Positions 32,340 through 42,081 of a stretch of 55,660 nt of DNA are shown here, piece by piece. This stretch comes from CAYMGM01 sp964390005. GTDB lineage: Bacteria; Pseudomonadota; Alphaproteobacteria; UBA9219. The notes below the pieces were generated by a model. That model did no database searches. It was given only the letters and a program-made list of their open reading frames with translations, and was not told the DNA's origin. Positions within the stretch are counted from its first letter, which is position 1. The number at the start of each line of letters is the position of its first letter. The position numbers and the translations under genes are program-made. The stretch lies in contig CAYMGM010000012.1 in assembly GCA_964390005.1 (NCBI GenBank), forward strand, positions 1-55,660, in the 5' to 3' direction.

Positions 32340-34151
32340 ATGACAAGCCCCGCTGTGCCTCAGAAGATTTCCTTTTTTGATGTTTTCCGGTTTGTTGCCC
32401 ATTATTGGCTGAAACAGCCGGTTAAACTTTTCTCTTTTACGGTTTTGTTTGCGCTCGCCGCTTTTGCCGAGACGGCCCTTCCCAGCGCCTTATCCGTTTT
32501 TCTGGCCGCTATTCGCGCGCAAGCGGAAGCCCCAAAACTTCTCTGGACCCTTGGCGTTTTTATCGGCCTGCATCTTCTTCATCTTTTGCTCATTGCCAGC
32601 GCCTTTCTGATCTACAACGTCTTTGAAACGCGCGTTTGCAAAGACTTGATGAACGAAGCCTTTGCCCATGTCCACCGTCTGTCCGAGCAGTTCTTTAGTA
32701 ACAATTTCACCGGCAGTATCATCTCCAAAATCACGCGCGCCCGCGTCCGCATTGAGGCTTTTGAAGATCATGTTTTCCACCGGATTCTGCCGACGCTGAT
32801 TGTCTTGGTTTCAAGCCTTGGGTTTTTGGCTTTTCGTTTTCCTCTGTTGGCGGCGTTCGTTTGCGCCTACCTCGTTTTTGTCTTTGCCTTTAGCATCGCG
32901 ATGGTCACGCGCTTTGGCGGCCCGGCGCAGACGGCTTATGTCTCGGCGCTCGACAAAACGATCGCGCATTTAGCCGACAGCATTACAGGCATGACGACGA
33001 CCAAAGCCTATGCTCAAGAAAAGCGCGAAATCGATTCTTTTTCCGACAATCTTGAAGATTTGCGCCAAAAAAATCACCGAACCTATTTTTACGGCAACAT
33101 GATCGGCCTCGCACAAAACGGGCTGTTGATTGGCATGCTGGCGTTATTGATGGGCGGCGGCACATGGTATTTTCTGCAAGGCAAAGCCAATGTCGAAGAC
33201 ATGGCTTATCTGACGCTGACCTATACCATCATGCAGTCCTATTTGCGTGAGCTGGGCCAGCGCTTGAAAGATATTCTGACCTCGTCCTATGATCTTCACG
33301 CCGTGATCGAACTGCTTCGCGAAAAGCCGAATGTTCGCGATCTGCCTGGGGCGCCAGACCTTTCCGTTGCACGCGGTGCCATTGACTTTAAAGATGTCAG
33401 CTTTACCTATCCCGGCAAGACTGTACCCGTCTTCGATCATTTTTCGGTTTCTATTCGCGCGGGCGAACGTGTCGCGCTTGTCGGGCCTTCGGGAAGCGGC
33501 AAGACGACGTTTCTGCGCCTTTTACAGCGCAGCTACGATATCCAAGACGGCACGATTTCAATCGACGATCAGAATATAGCCGCTTGCACGCAAACGTCTC
33601 TGCGCCGCTTTTTAGCGATTGTCCCGCAAGAGCCGATTTTGTTCCACCGCAAGCTCAGCGACAACATCGCCTATGCCAACCCCAAGGCCAGCCTCGCCGC
33701 CATTCGCGACGCGGCTGAGCGCGCGCATATCGACGCTTTTATTCAGAAACTACCCTTGCAATACGCGACGCTTGTGGGTGAGCGCGGCATCAAATTATCC
33801 GGCGGCGAGCGCCAGCGCGTGGCCATTGCGCGCGCCATTTTGGCGGACCGCCCCATTTTGATCCTTGACGAAGCGACCAGCTCGCTGGATTCGGCCAGCG
33901 AAAAGGCCATTCAATCGGCGCTGCACACCTTGATCCAAGGCCGCACCTCGATCATGGTCGCGCACCGTCTTTCAACGATTCTGGATGCCGACCGAATCTT
34001 GGTCTTCAATCAGGGGAAAATCGTCGAACAAGGCACCCATGTTGAACTTTTGGCTCAGCAAGGCCTTTATGCCTATCTTTTCCGCCTTCAGTCCGGGGGC
34101 TTTTTGCGCGACAATCCCGAGGAAATGACAGAACAAGATATTGATTTATAA
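32340..34151 (+). CDS. ABC transporter, fused permease and ATPase (exporter type)
   Basis: This 603-residue half-transporter works as a dimer. Six membrane segments take up residues about 25-310, and the nucleotide-binding domain follows. It has Walker A GPSGSGKTT (about 382-390), a Q-loop, the ABC signature LSGGERQR, Walker B ILILDEATSSLDS and the H-loop AHRLS. The type is MsbA/lipid-or-drug exporter-like, but the substrate cannot be told. It stands alone between the divergent motAB pair and rpsD, with no exporter partners. Confidence 0.94.
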   Translation: MTSPAVPQKISFFDVFRFVAHYWLKQPVKLFSFTVLFALAAFAETALPSALSVFLAAIRAQAEAPKLLWTLGVFIGLHLLHLLLIASAFLIYNVFETRVCKDLMNEAFAHVHRLSEQFFSNNFTGSIISKITRARVRIEAFEDHVFHRILPTLIVLVSSLGFLAFRFPLLAAFVCAYLVFVFAFSIAMVTRFGGPAQTAYVSALDKTIAHLADSITGMTTTKAYAQEKREIDSFSDNLEDLRQKNHRTYFYGNMIGLAQNGLLIGMLALLMGGGTWYFLQGKANVEDMAYLTLTYTIMQSYLRELGQRLKDILTSSYDLHAVIELLREKPNVRDLPGAPDLSVARGAIDFKDVSFTYPGKTVPVFDHFSVSIRAGERVALVGPSGSGKTTFLRLLQRSYDIQDGTISIDDQNIAACTQTSLRRFLAIVPQEPILFHRKLSDNIAYANPKASLAAIRDAAERAHIDAFIQKLPLQYATLVGERGIKLSGGERQRVAIARAILADRPILILDEATSSLDSASEKAIQSALHTLIQGRTSIMVAHRLSTILDADRILVFNQGKIVEQGTHVELLAQQGLYAYLFRLQSGGFLRDNPEEMTEQDIDL

Positions 34152-34376
34152 TAATAACTTCATTTTCCATCGTTCAAACACCGCGCAAGGACCCCTAAAG
34201 CGCTTTTTAAAGGAGCGCTAGCTATTTGACTCGTCCCCCTTGGTCGGTTTATAAGGCAGGCCTTCCCGAAAAAGGGGTTTTTCATGAAACAAGGAAAAGC
34301 CGGTCGGCGGTGGGCCCCAAAGGCCTGAGCGTCCGAACTATCGGGACAACAACAACGAAAAGGATAACGAAAAGCC

Positions 34377-34991
34377 ATGACGAAACGTCTGACTGCTAAA
34401 CATAAAATCGACCGCCATTTGGGCGTCAACCTGTGGGGTCAGGGCAAAAGCCCCGTTAACAAGCGCGACTACCGCCCCGGCCAGCATGGCCAGCGCCGTT
34501 CCAAGCCGTCCGATTACGGCACGCAATTGCTTGCCAAGCAGAAATTGCGCTTCTACTACGGCAACGTGGGCGAACGTCAGTTCCGCCGCTATTATCAAGA
34601 AGCCATGCGCCGCAAGGGTGACAGCGCTGAAAACCTTATCCAGCTGCTGGAACGCCGCTTGGACGCCGTTATCTATCGTATGAAATTCGTGCCGACCGTT
34701 TTCTCGTCGCGTCAGCTGATCAGCCACGGCCACGTGCTGGTCAACGGCAAGCGTTTGAACGTCGCTTCCTATCAAGTCAAAGACGGCGACGTGATCGAAT
34801 TGCGTTCGCGCGCCAAGCAAATGGCGTTGGTTTTGGGCGCTATCGAGCAGCCCGACCGTGACGTTCCCGACTATATCTCGGTCGATCACAAAGCGATGAA
34901 GGGCTCGTTCGTTCGCGCCCCCTTGCTCAGCGACGTTCCCTATCCTGTTCAGATGGAACCGAACCTGGTCATCGAATATTATTCGCGTTAA
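34377..34991 (+). CDS. rpsD: 30S ribosomal protein S4
   Basis: S4 is a primary rRNA-binding protein that nucleates the small subunit. The 204-residue protein has the start TKRLTAKHKIDR, the RPGQHG stretch, the S4 RNA-binding domain at about 95-155 (LERRLDAVIYRMKF, then ISHGHVLVNGKRLN) and an ending in VIEYYSR. The length matches alphaproteobacterial S4. As in many alphaproteobacteria it stands away from the main ribosomal operons. A strong terminator follows. Confidence 0.98.
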   Translation: MTKRLTAKHKIDRHLGVNLWGQGKSPVNKRDYRPGQHGQRRSKPSDYGTQLLAKQKLRFYYGNVGERQFRRYYQEAMRRKGDSAENLIQLLERRLDAVIYRMKFVPTVFSSRQLISHGHVLVNGKRLNVASYQVKDGDVIELRSRAKQMALVLGAIEQPDRDVPDYISVDHKAMKGSFVRAPLLSDVPYPVQMEPNLVIEYYSR

Positions 34992-35007
34992 TCGACGCGC
35001 AGCGAAA

Positions 35008-35039
35008 AAAAGGGCGGGAAGTTTTCTTCCCGCCCTTTT
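35008..35039 (+). terminator. Intrinsic terminator after rpsD
   Basis: GGGCGGGAAG and CTTCCCGCCC are perfect 10-bp arms around TTTT, with A before and TTTT after, 17 nt past the rpsD stop. Confidence 0.97.
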
Positions 35040-35063
35040 CGTTTGCGCCTTTCAAAACGCTTG

Positions 35064-35495
35064 TTAGCCCAGCATCAACTCAACCGGCGAAACCAGCCTT
35101 TCGGTATAGGCGCGCTTGATATAGGTGCGCAGCGCCGCCTTCACCAGACGATCCATCTCGTCCTTCAAGCTCATCCGCTCTAAGCGGTTGTCATTGCCTT
35201 CACGGCTTAAAATCTGTTGATAGCCATCGGAACGGACAACGACATGGGTTACCCCCTGATCGTCCACATAATCGTACAAGCGCACCAAGCATTCTTGCCC
35301 GCCAACCTTGTAAATGCGCCCGGCATAATCCAAAGGCCCCCCATCAATGGCGCAGCCCACAAAGCGCACGCCGCTGGCCAGCAGTTCTGTCAGGCGCGCT
35401 TCGGCGGCTTCGGCCTCGGCCTTGACTTTCGCATAGCCCAAATGCGTGGAAAAAAAGACCATCAGGCTTTTGAAAATACGTTTTTTTCCCAACAT
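35064..35495 (-). CDS. Hypothetical protein
   Basis: I do not recognise this 143-residue protein. The first part is basic with a helix that looks amphipathic (KVKAEAEAAEARLTELLASG, about 23-42). The middle is a beta-rich stretch (GPLDYAGRIYKVGG...VRLYDYVDDQGVTHVVVR, about 53-89) and the end is helical with an alternating charge pattern. Codon use is like its neighbours and the ATG at 35495 is preceded by an AGGGGAGGGGA tract that serves as the ribosome-binding site. It converges on rpsD and nothing around it suggests a role. Confidence 0.62.
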   Translation of the reverse strand: MLGKKRIFKSLMVFFSTHLGYAKVKAEAEAAEARLTELLASGVRFVGCAIDGGPLDYAGRIYKVGGQECLVRLYDYVDDQGVTHVVVRSDGYQQILSREGNDNRLERMSLKDEMDRLVKAALRTYIKRAYTERLVSPVELMLG

Positions 35496-35702
35496 GGCGT
35501 CCCCTCCCCTTTAAAGGTCCTGATCTCTCAAGCTTTTTGTCAAAAATCGCTTTAAATAAAGATCAAATACCAATAATTGGGAGTATACACAAAATTTTCC
35601 CTTTAAAAACAACAACATTACTTTCTTTGTTTTTAGGGAAGAAGTTGCCTTTTTTGGGTAAGACTTAGGTAAAAGAAGATTTAAGATCGACAAAAAATGG
35701 GA

Positions 35703-36608
35703 TCATTCCCCAAAAATGCCGGTCGAAAGATAGCGATCGCCACGATCACAAATGATCACGACAATGGTCGCATGCCTTTGCGTCTCGGCCACGCGCAAAG
35801 CGGCGACGACACTGGCCCCTGACGACAGGCCTGCGCAAATCCCCTCTTCCCGCGCCAAGCGGCGCGTCATAGCCAGCGCATCCGCTGCGCGGACATCGAC
35901 AACCCAATCGGTCACATCGGGGCGATAGATCATCGGCATATAGGCTTGTGACCAATTTTTGATGCCGGGAATATCTGAATCTTTATCGGGCTGACAGCCA
36001 ATCACCTGAATGGCTGGATTTTTTTCATGCAGGAATTGGCCGGTCCCGATCACCGTTCCGGTTGTCCCCATGCTGGCGACAAAATGCGTGACGGAGCCTT
36101 GCGTCTGCTCCCAAATCTCGGGTCCCGTCGTGCGATAATGCGCCAGCGGATTATCGGTATTCGAGAATTGATCCAGCATCACGCCTTTCCCGGCGGCGAC
36201 CATGCGCGCGGCGGCGTCGCGTACGCCTTCGATCCCGTCAGAAGCAGGCGTTAAGACAAGCTCGGCCCCATACGCCATCATGCTTTGGCGGCGCTCAAGG
36301 CTTTGGTCGTCGGACATCACCAAAATCACGCGATAGCCGCGCAAAGCGCCAACCATGGCAAGGCCAATGCCAGTATTGCCGGATGTCGGCTCGATCAACG
36401 TGTCGCCTGCTTTTAATAGCCCCTTCTTTTCGGCTTCGGTGATCATGAAAAGCGCGGCGCGGTCTTTGATTGATCCGGCCGGATTACTGCCTTCAAGCTT
36501 GGCCAAAATGATATTGCCGCGCGCATCGTTTTCAGCGCCCGGAACGCGCAAAAGCCGCACCAGCGGCGTCTGCCCAATGGTATCGATAACTGTTTTATAA
36601 GTCGGCAT
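35703..36608 (-). CDS. cysM: Cysteine synthase, CysM-type
   Basis: This PLP-dependent enzyme joins O-acetylserine with sulfide or thiosulfate. The 301-residue protein has the PLP lysine Lys48 in NPAGSIKDR, the SGNTG substrate loop at 76-80 and the GTTGTVIGTGQFL phosphate loop. A segment with IKNWSQAYMP and a compact C-terminus favour CysM over CysK. Of the two, CysM typically prefers thiosulfate. It is probably monocistronic, with about 110 bp on either side. Confidence 0.93.
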   Translation of the reverse strand: MPTYKTVIDTIGQTPLVRLLRVPGAENDARGNIILAKLEGSNPAGSIKDRAALFMITEAEKKGLLKAGDTLIEPTSGNTGIGLAMVGALRGYRVILVMSDDQSLERRQSMMAYGAELVLTPASDGIEGVRDAAARMVAAGKGVMLDQFSNTDNPLAHYRTTGPEIWEQTQGSVTHFVASMGTTGTVIGTGQFLHEKNPAIQVIGCQPDKDSDIPGIKNWSQAYMPMIYRPDVTDWVVDVRAADALAMTRRLAREEGICAGLSSGASVVAALRVAETQRHATIVVIICDRGDRYLSTGIFGE

Positions 36609-36720
36609 GTTCCCTCGAAAGCGCTTTGCACTTCAAAAAACGAAGCGCCGTTTATCTATCCAAAAACTAAACGTTCCGTAAACAAGCAAAAAAAGCGCTT
36701 TTCATCAAAGATATTGACGT

Positions 36721-37683
36721 TTAAGCGGTCATCCCCTTGCGCGGGTCATAGGCGTTTTTCTGCCCCCACTTTTCCAGCAACGTCTTGAGATCGTCCGGCA
36801 AAGGATCCGGCAGCATGATCTTGAGCGTCACAAACATGTCGCCCACCGCGCCGCCTTTGGCGATACCCTTTCCTTTAAGCCGCAGCACCGTCCCCGTATT
36901 GGCGCCCTGAGGCACTTTCAGCGCCACTTGCCCATCCAAGGTGGGGACTTTCACGCTGGCCCCGCCAACGGCTTCAGGAAGGCTAATCGGCAGATCAAGG
37001 CGAATATCCAGTTTATCGCGCGTAAAAAACGGGTGGGTCGCGATATGAACCTCGACAATCGCATCGCCAGCCCCGCCCGGCCCTTTTTCCCCCATGCCGC
37101 GCAGACGGAGTTTATCGCCGTCTTCTGTTCCGGCGGGAATATTCACATCAATTGTTTTGCGTTCTTTATTCAGCGTCACGCGCTGTTTGCCGCCGCGGCA
37201 GGCATCTAAAAATGGAATGTCTAAACGATAGGTAACGTCTTCGCCCTTGGCCCGCGCCCCTGCGCCGCCAAAACCAGCGCCAGCGCCGCCTGCACCGGCG
37301 CGACTGCGCGCACCGCCAAAAAACTCGGACAAAATATCGTCCATGTTCATCCCGCCAAAGGGATCGGGGCCTGCGCCGCGCGCGCCACCAGACGCGCGAT
37401 ATTGTTGATACCCGCTGCGGTTCCCCGCGCCATAACCGCCGCCAAAACCATAAGCGCGTTCATTGCCGTCGGCGTCAATTTCACCACGGTCGAAACGCGC
37501 GCGTTTGTCTTTGTCGGATAAAAGATCGTAAGCGGCTGTGATTTCCTTGAACTTCTGTTCAATATCCTTGCGCCCCGGATTCATGTCGGGATGATATTTT
37601 TTCGCCAATTTGCGATAGGCGCTTTTAATCTCGGCTTCGGAAGCGCTTTTGACGACGCCAAGGGTTTGATAAGGATCAGCCAT
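36721..37683 (-). CDS. cbpA: CbpA-type DnaJ-family co-chaperone
   Basis: This 320-residue J-domain protein lacks the zinc-finger region of DnaJ, which places it with CbpA. The J-domain has HPD at residues 31-33 in KKYHPDMNPG. A Gly-rich linker (about 80-155, GGARGAGPDPFGG and Gly/Ala repeats) follows, then the C-terminal substrate-binding domains with DIPFLDACRGGKQRV, a GTEDGDKLRLRGMGEKG stretch and VKVPTLDGQVALKVP. It stimulates DnaK ATPase. The start is family-typical. Confidence 0.95.
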   Translation of the reverse strand: MADPYQTLGVVKSASEAEIKSAYRKLAKKYHPDMNPGRKDIEQKFKEITAAYDLLSDKDKRARFDRGEIDADGNERAYGFGGGYGAGNRSGYQQYRASGGARGAGPDPFGGMNMDDILSEFFGGARSRAGAGGAGAGFGGAGARAKGEDVTYRLDIPFLDACRGGKQRVTLNKERKTIDVNIPAGTEDGDKLRLRGMGEKGPGGAGDAIVEVHIATHPFFTRDKLDIRLDLPISLPEAVGGASVKVPTLDGQVALKVPQGANTGTVLRLKGKGIAKGGAVGDMFVTLKIMLPDPLPDDLKTLLEKWGQKNAYDPRKGMTA

Positions 37684-37709
37684 GAAATACCAGCCTCAAA
37701 AACAAGGAA

Positions 37710-37752
37710 GAAAGACCTGGGCACCGTTACCGAACAAGCGCCCAAGTCTTTC
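37710..37752. terminator. Imperfect 15-bp hairpin between the lipoprotein and cbpA
   Basis: The arms at 37710-37724 and 37738-37752 pair over 15 positions with two mismatches. On the minus strand TTCCTTGTTTTT follows, so it could end the lipoprotein transcript 16 nt after its stop. Confidence 0.6.
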
Positions 37753-37767
37753 CCTATTATATGGGCT

Positions 37768-38241
37768 TTATTGAACGATTTTCCAAGAGCCATCAGGCTG
37801 TTGGCAGGCTTTGCCATAGCCCTGCTGTTTTTGTCCGCCGACAACGATCGTCTGCTGGAACTCGCGGCAATACGCGCCATTGCTGGCATAACCGTCGCGC
37901 GTCGGGACGATGGTCCCTGAATTGCCACTTTCGGGGTTGTTCCAAGTGATTTGCTGCCCGATGGGTGCGGCATAAGCGCGCGATTCAGCTTGCGTGGCAT
38001 AAGTCCGATCCGCTTTGTCAAGCGAGGCGCCGATTTCGTTGCCAAGCCAGCCGCCCAACAGAACGCCAGCGCCTGTCGCAACCAAACGACCCGATCCTTT
38101 GCCAATCTGGCTGCCCAACAGGCCGCCCACGGCAGCGCCGCCTAAGGTGCCGACGCCTTCTTTCGTCCCCATGCTATCGGTTTGACAGCCGGGAAGAAGC
38201 ATAAGGGTCGCCAAAACGACGCACAGAGATTTGCGAATCAT
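37768..38241 (-). CDS. Glycine-zipper surface lipoprotein (17-kDa-antigen-like)
   Basis: This 157-residue protein has a lipoprotein signal with the lipobox LLPGC (Cys19 would be lipidated). A glycine-zipper membrane-like repeat (GTLGGAAVGGLLGSQIGKGSGRLVATGAGVLLGGWLGNEIG in pieces, about 30-72) and a C-terminal WNNPESGNSGTIVPTRDGY...CREFQQTI domain complete it. This matches the RT0821/17-kDa surface antigen family of alphaproteobacteria. GAGG lies 6 nt before the ATG at 38241, better than the start four codons upstream. It is an outer-membrane or periplasmic lipoprotein, and its function is not known in detail. Confidence 0.9.
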   Translation of the reverse strand: MIRKSLCVVLATLMLLPGCQTDSMGTKEGVGTLGGAAVGGLLGSQIGKGSGRLVATGAGVLLGGWLGNEIGASLDKADRTYATQAESRAYAAPIGQQITWNNPESGNSGTIVPTRDGYASNGAYCREFQQTIVVGGQKQQGYGKACQQPDGSWKIVQ

Positions 38242-38415
38242 GTAAAACCTCATCAGGATAAAAGTTTAGGGACCGAAAGGGTTCTTTCGAAGCCCTATCG
38301 GACAGGCTTAATGCTATACTCTATGCGCCCCCCAAGGCGCAACTATGGCAGAATTGCCGTTTGTTTGTGGCAAGTGCGGCGAACAAAAACAAAGTATCTT
38401 CAACAAAGGCGAACC

Positions 38416-39345
38416 ATGCCCTTTTCAAGTTTTTTAAAGGCCTTATCCGACGAAAAATTAAAGCGCTATGCGACCTATGCCAGCACAAGCGTGGCGCTGG
38501 CCTTGATTATTGGCAAATCGCTGGCCTTTTGGTTGACCGATTCGGTCGCCCTTTTATCTTCGACCGTTGATTCGGCGATGGATTTGCTGGCCTCGACGGC
38601 TGCGTTCTTGGGCGTTCTTCAGGCGCAAAAGCCGCCCGACCGCGAACACCGCTTTGGCCACGGCAAGGCCGAGCCTTTAACGTCCCTTCTTATCGCCACC
38701 TTTATCGCCGGATCTGCCTTTCTTTTGGTCATGGAGACGCTTGATCGCTTTGGAACGCCGCGCGCGCTGCAAAACACGCGCGCTGGCTATCTTATCACAG
38801 GCGTGGCGTTGATCCTGACTTTCTTCTTGGTTCTGTTTCAGACCTATGTCATTCGCCGCACCGACGCGATCGCCATCAAAGCCGACAGGCTGCATTATTC
38901 CAGCGATTTTGCTATCAACATAGCCGTTCTTATAACGTTTGCCCTTCAGGATTACACGGGCGTCGAATGGATCGATCCGGCCTTTGCCTTGGCCATCGCC
39001 TCCATGCTGCTCAAAAGCGCCTACGATGTCGCCAAGCAAGCGTATCATATCATGATGGATCGCGAGCTTCCCGAAGAAGACCGCCAGCAAATCAAGGCCA
39101 TTGTCCATACGGTTCCCGGCGTCATAGGCCTTCACGACCTTCGAACGCGCTCGGACAGCGTTCGCCCCTTTATCGAGTTTCATCTGGAAATGAATGGCGA
39201 ACAGTCTTTAACAAAAGCCCATGACATCACTCACAACGTCATCGATGCTTTAATCGCGCGTTGGCCCGAAGCCGATATTTCTATTCACCAAGAACCCGCC
39301 GGGCTTGACGACGAGAGGTTGGACACGCGCTTGCCACATCGCTAA
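38416..39345 (+). CDS. Cation diffusion facilitator, FieF-type metal exporter
   Basis: This 309-residue CDF protein expels divalent cations (zinc, iron or others) in exchange for protons. It has about six membrane segments, then a cytoplasmic domain from about residue 210. The metal-site signatures are DSAMD at 52-56 and HRFGHGKAE at 78-86. The frame is open to 38182, but AAAGGCG before the ATG at 38416 and the family N-terminus set the start. It is divergent from the lipoprotein. Which metal it carries cannot be told from sequence alone. Confidence 0.92.
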   Translation: MPFSSFLKALSDEKLKRYATYASTSVALALIIGKSLAFWLTDSVALLSSTVDSAMDLLASTAAFLGVLQAQKPPDREHRFGHGKAEPLTSLLIATFIAGSAFLLVMETLDRFGTPRALQNTRAGYLITGVALILTFFLVLFQTYVIRRTDAIAIKADRLHYSSDFAINIAVLITFALQDYTGVEWIDPAFALAIASMLLKSAYDVAKQAYHIMMDRELPEEDRQQIKAIVHTVPGVIGLHDLRTRSDSVRPFIEFHLEMNGEQSLTKAHDITHNVIDALIARWPEADISIHQEPAGLDDERLDTRLPHR

Positions 39346-39417
39346 TCTCTTTTCGTTCTCCTTATTGGTTGCCTTTCTTTTTCTTGACCCCATCAGACAC
39401 CTCGCAGGGCCTCTTTC

Positions 39418-41787
39418 ATGTTCGATCCATTCATCTTTGCTCTTTTCCTCCTGCATGCGGCTCTTCTCACAGGACTCAACCTCCGTTTCTTACGCCGCCG
39501 CGGCGTCTCCTTGGCTGATGCTCTCCCGGCAACAGCCCTTGTTTTATGGGTTGTGATCGTTATGGCCGGCCATAGTGCAAGCTTGTTTAGCTCTTTGGGG
39601 TCTTTGCCTGTCTGGTCCGGTTTTTCATTTTTGTGGGGCGCGGCGCTTCTGGGCGTCAATCAAATCTTATTGCATCGCCCCAAGGCCGCGGCGTTACTGA
39701 CGCCGCCTAAAATATCTTTTTGGAATCCAGCGGACAGTCTTCAGAAACGCTTGGCGATTTTCTTGATTGTTAGCTTCGCTTTTTACGCTTTATGCGAAAT
39801 CGTTTTGGGCTTCAGCGTCTATCCTGACAACGCCGATTCGATGATCTATCGCTTGCCGCGCGCTTTTTGGTACGTCAGCCATGACAGCTTTACCCACCCC
39901 TTCGTCGCAACAGATAAACGGCTGACATTCTACCCGCTTGACGGCGTGGCTCTTTATGTACCGCTTGTTTTGTACAATCTGCCCGGAACGTTGCATGCGC
40001 TGCCTTCGCTGTGCGCTTACTTTATGATCGTCTTTGTCGTTTTCCGTTTTGCACGCGAGCTTGGCGCCTCGAAAACAACCAGCTTCCTCGCCGCTTGGCT
40101 TGTCGGCTTGACGCCCAGCATTTTGGCGCAAGCGACATCGACAAATGACGAGATCTTAGCCGCCGTCGCCATGCTTTTAGCCTTGTTGATGGGCTGGCGT
40201 TTTTTGATAACAGGCAAACCGTTCTTTGCCTTTTGGGCTATCGTCGCGGTGGGGCTTAGCGCCGGGACAAAGATGCATATTGTTTATCTGTTGCCTCTTT
40301 TCGCGGCTTTTCTTTTCCTGATCGTCGGCCACCTTTCGCGCGCGCCCAAAGATTTTAAAAAGTGGGCGCGGGCCATCGACCCCAAAGCTGGGGTTGGCGG
40401 TCTTTTCCTGTCGGCGGTGATGGTCTTTCCGTTTTTCCTGTACAACTATGTTTCCACGGGCCGCTTTTATTTCTTTGACGAGTTTGCGCCACAAGTCTTC
40501 AATCTCAACGCAAGCTTGCATGGCTTTATCCAGAATCTGGTCATCTATCTGGCGCAGATGGTTTTCGCGCCGGTGGCCGATTTGAATTTTTGGCCCGATG
40601 CGAACGCACGACAAGTCTTTAACGCCGCGCTCAATGCCATTGTGGATCCGTTGGTCAGCCCCTTTATCGACCCCGATCCTTCCTTTTATCACATGAGCTA
40701 TCGCTATGTCGGCGTCACGCTGCCCGTATCCGTACGCTTTGTCGAGTTCAGCCTTTGGTCCGGTTTCATCTGGCTTTTGTGGCCTCTTCAGGCCATCGGA
40801 GCCGCGCGGCAAAAAGCTTTTCCTTTACGCCGTGCGTTTTTGTTTTTGGCGATGGTGCCGCCTGCTTGGCTTTTGATCTGGTCGATGACGACGCTTTATA
40901 TGGAAGGGACCGCGACCTATTTCACCTACTACTTAATTGTCGCGTGCCCCGCCGCCATTTTTGCGCTGGCAAAGCCGACGCTTGGGAAAATGAGTGAGGG
41001 GCGCTGGTTCGTTATCGTTGTCGTTGGGCTGACAAACATGCTGATCAGCTTTAATCTTTTAATGTACAGTGGCTTTCGCGCCTTGCCTGACTTGTATTTC
41101 GCGCGCCGTTGGCCTTACGACTGGGACCTCATGGATCAACACGTCATCGACGAAATCCGTCACGCGGATCAAATTCGGATCGCCGAGACGCATGAGAAAA
41201 TGCCTTATTTTGCCTATATGCACTGGCACCCAACGGCGCGTTACCTGACCCCGTACGAGGCGATCGATCCCTCGGCTTACAATTGGGAAAAGACGTTACA
41301 GATCGCGCCAATATCCAGCCTTCGCATGTATGGATTTATGCCGATCAAATTATCCGAAAAAAAGATTCCAGGGCTAACATACCTTGGCACCATTCGCGCG
41401 ATAGGCCGCGAAATCGTCTTTGCTCGAGGCATGGATCTGGCGCAACGCAACCCCTCTGAAAGCACCTATATCGTCGCGCGCGCCATTGTCACAAAAAACC
41501 CGAAAGACGATACGTGGCAGATTGCCGTTAATGACGCCCCTATGGGCGTCGCGCCAGAAGACAATCTGGAATACAAATACGAGCTTCTGATGAACGGCGA
41601 GCGCGTCGCGGGCAGCGACTGGAGCGCCGACCCGCGCTTTTCGCTACCAATGCAACACAACCCTTATGAAATGAACCTGACCCTGCGGACACAAGTACGA
41701 TCGGGCCTTTCGCACAAACAACTCGGCGACGTTTCGTATTTATTGTCGCAAGTTGGCGCTTGGCTCCCAGACGAAGCAGAATATTAA
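39418..41787 (+). CDS. Large GT-C-like membrane glycosyltransferase (family 39-type)
   Basis: This 789-residue protein has about 12-13 membrane segments in its first 560 residues and a large soluble C-terminal domain. The first periplasmic loop has DNADSMIYRLPR at 137-148, which resembles the acidic-loop motif of GT39/ArnT-like polyprenol-sugar-dependent enzymes (the D-S-x-x-Y-x-L-P-R core). The soluble domain has a beta-rich character (about 560-789). The likely action is transfer of a sugar from a polyprenyl carrier on the outer face of the inner membrane, but the acceptor is unknown. It is monocistronic and ends about 220 bp before the tRNA-Thr gene. Confidence 0.78.
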   Translation: MFDPFIFALFLLHAALLTGLNLRFLRRRGVSLADALPATALVLWVVIVMAGHSASLFSSLGSLPVWSGFSFLWGAALLGVNQILLHRPKAAALLTPPKISFWNPADSLQKRLAIFLIVSFAFYALCEIVLGFSVYPDNADSMIYRLPRAFWYVSHDSFTHPFVATDKRLTFYPLDGVALYVPLVLYNLPGTLHALPSLCAYFMIVFVVFRFARELGASKTTSFLAAWLVGLTPSILAQATSTNDEILAAVAMLLALLMGWRFLITGKPFFAFWAIVAVGLSAGTKMHIVYLLPLFAAFLFLIVGHLSRAPKDFKKWARAIDPKAGVGGLFLSAVMVFPFFLYNYVSTGRFYFFDEFAPQVFNLNASLHGFIQNLVIYLAQMVFAPVADLNFWPDANARQVFNAALNAIVDPLVSPFIDPDPSFYHMSYRYVGVTLPVSVRFVEFSLWSGFIWLLWPLQAIGAARQKAFPLRRAFLFLAMVPPAWLLIWSMTTLYMEGTATYFTYYLIVACPAAIFALAKPTLGKMSEGRWFVIVVVGLTNMLISFNLLMYSGFRALPDLYFARRWPYDWDLMDQHVIDEIRHADQIRIAETHEKMPYFAYMHWHPTARYLTPYEAIDPSAYNWEKTLQIAPISSLRMYGFMPIKLSEKKIPGLTYLGTIRAIGREIVFARGMDLAQRNPSESTYIVARAIVTKNPKDDTWQIAVNDAPMGVAPEDNLEYKYELLMNGERVAGSDWSADPRFSLPMQHNPYEMNLTLRTQVRSGLSHKQLGDVSYLLSQVGAWLPDEAEY

Positions 41788-42006
41788 GTAAAAACAGGGC
41801 AAAAGACGACGACATCTAATGCTTGGAGAGACGCATTAACTTCTATATTTATTTAATAAGGCCATTCTCTTTATTTAGAAATGAAGAAAATAACCTTCTT
41901 GGGTAAACAGGATTAAGGAAAAGAGAGAGAAAGCACAAAAAGGGCCCTTGCACGGAGGGTCTGAGTATGGCAAAACCGCCTTCGCTTTCAAGCAATGCCT
42001 TACGCT

Positions 42007-42081
42007 GCTGCTGTAGCTCAGGGGTAGAGCACGTCCTTGGTAAGGACGGGGTCGGAGGTTCAATTCCTCTCGGCAGCACCA
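42007..42081 (+). tRNA. tRNA-Thr (anticodon GGT), CCA encoded
   Basis: A complete cloverleaf can be drawn: acceptor GCTGCTG/CGGCAGC, D-arm GCTC/GAGC, anticodon stem CGTCC/GGACG with GGT in the loop TTGGTAA, and T-arm GGAGG-TTCAATT-CCTCT, then A-CCA. It is on the plus strand beside the accessory region, and tRNA 3' ends are the usual target of the integrase family found 2.4 kb further on. Confidence 0.97.
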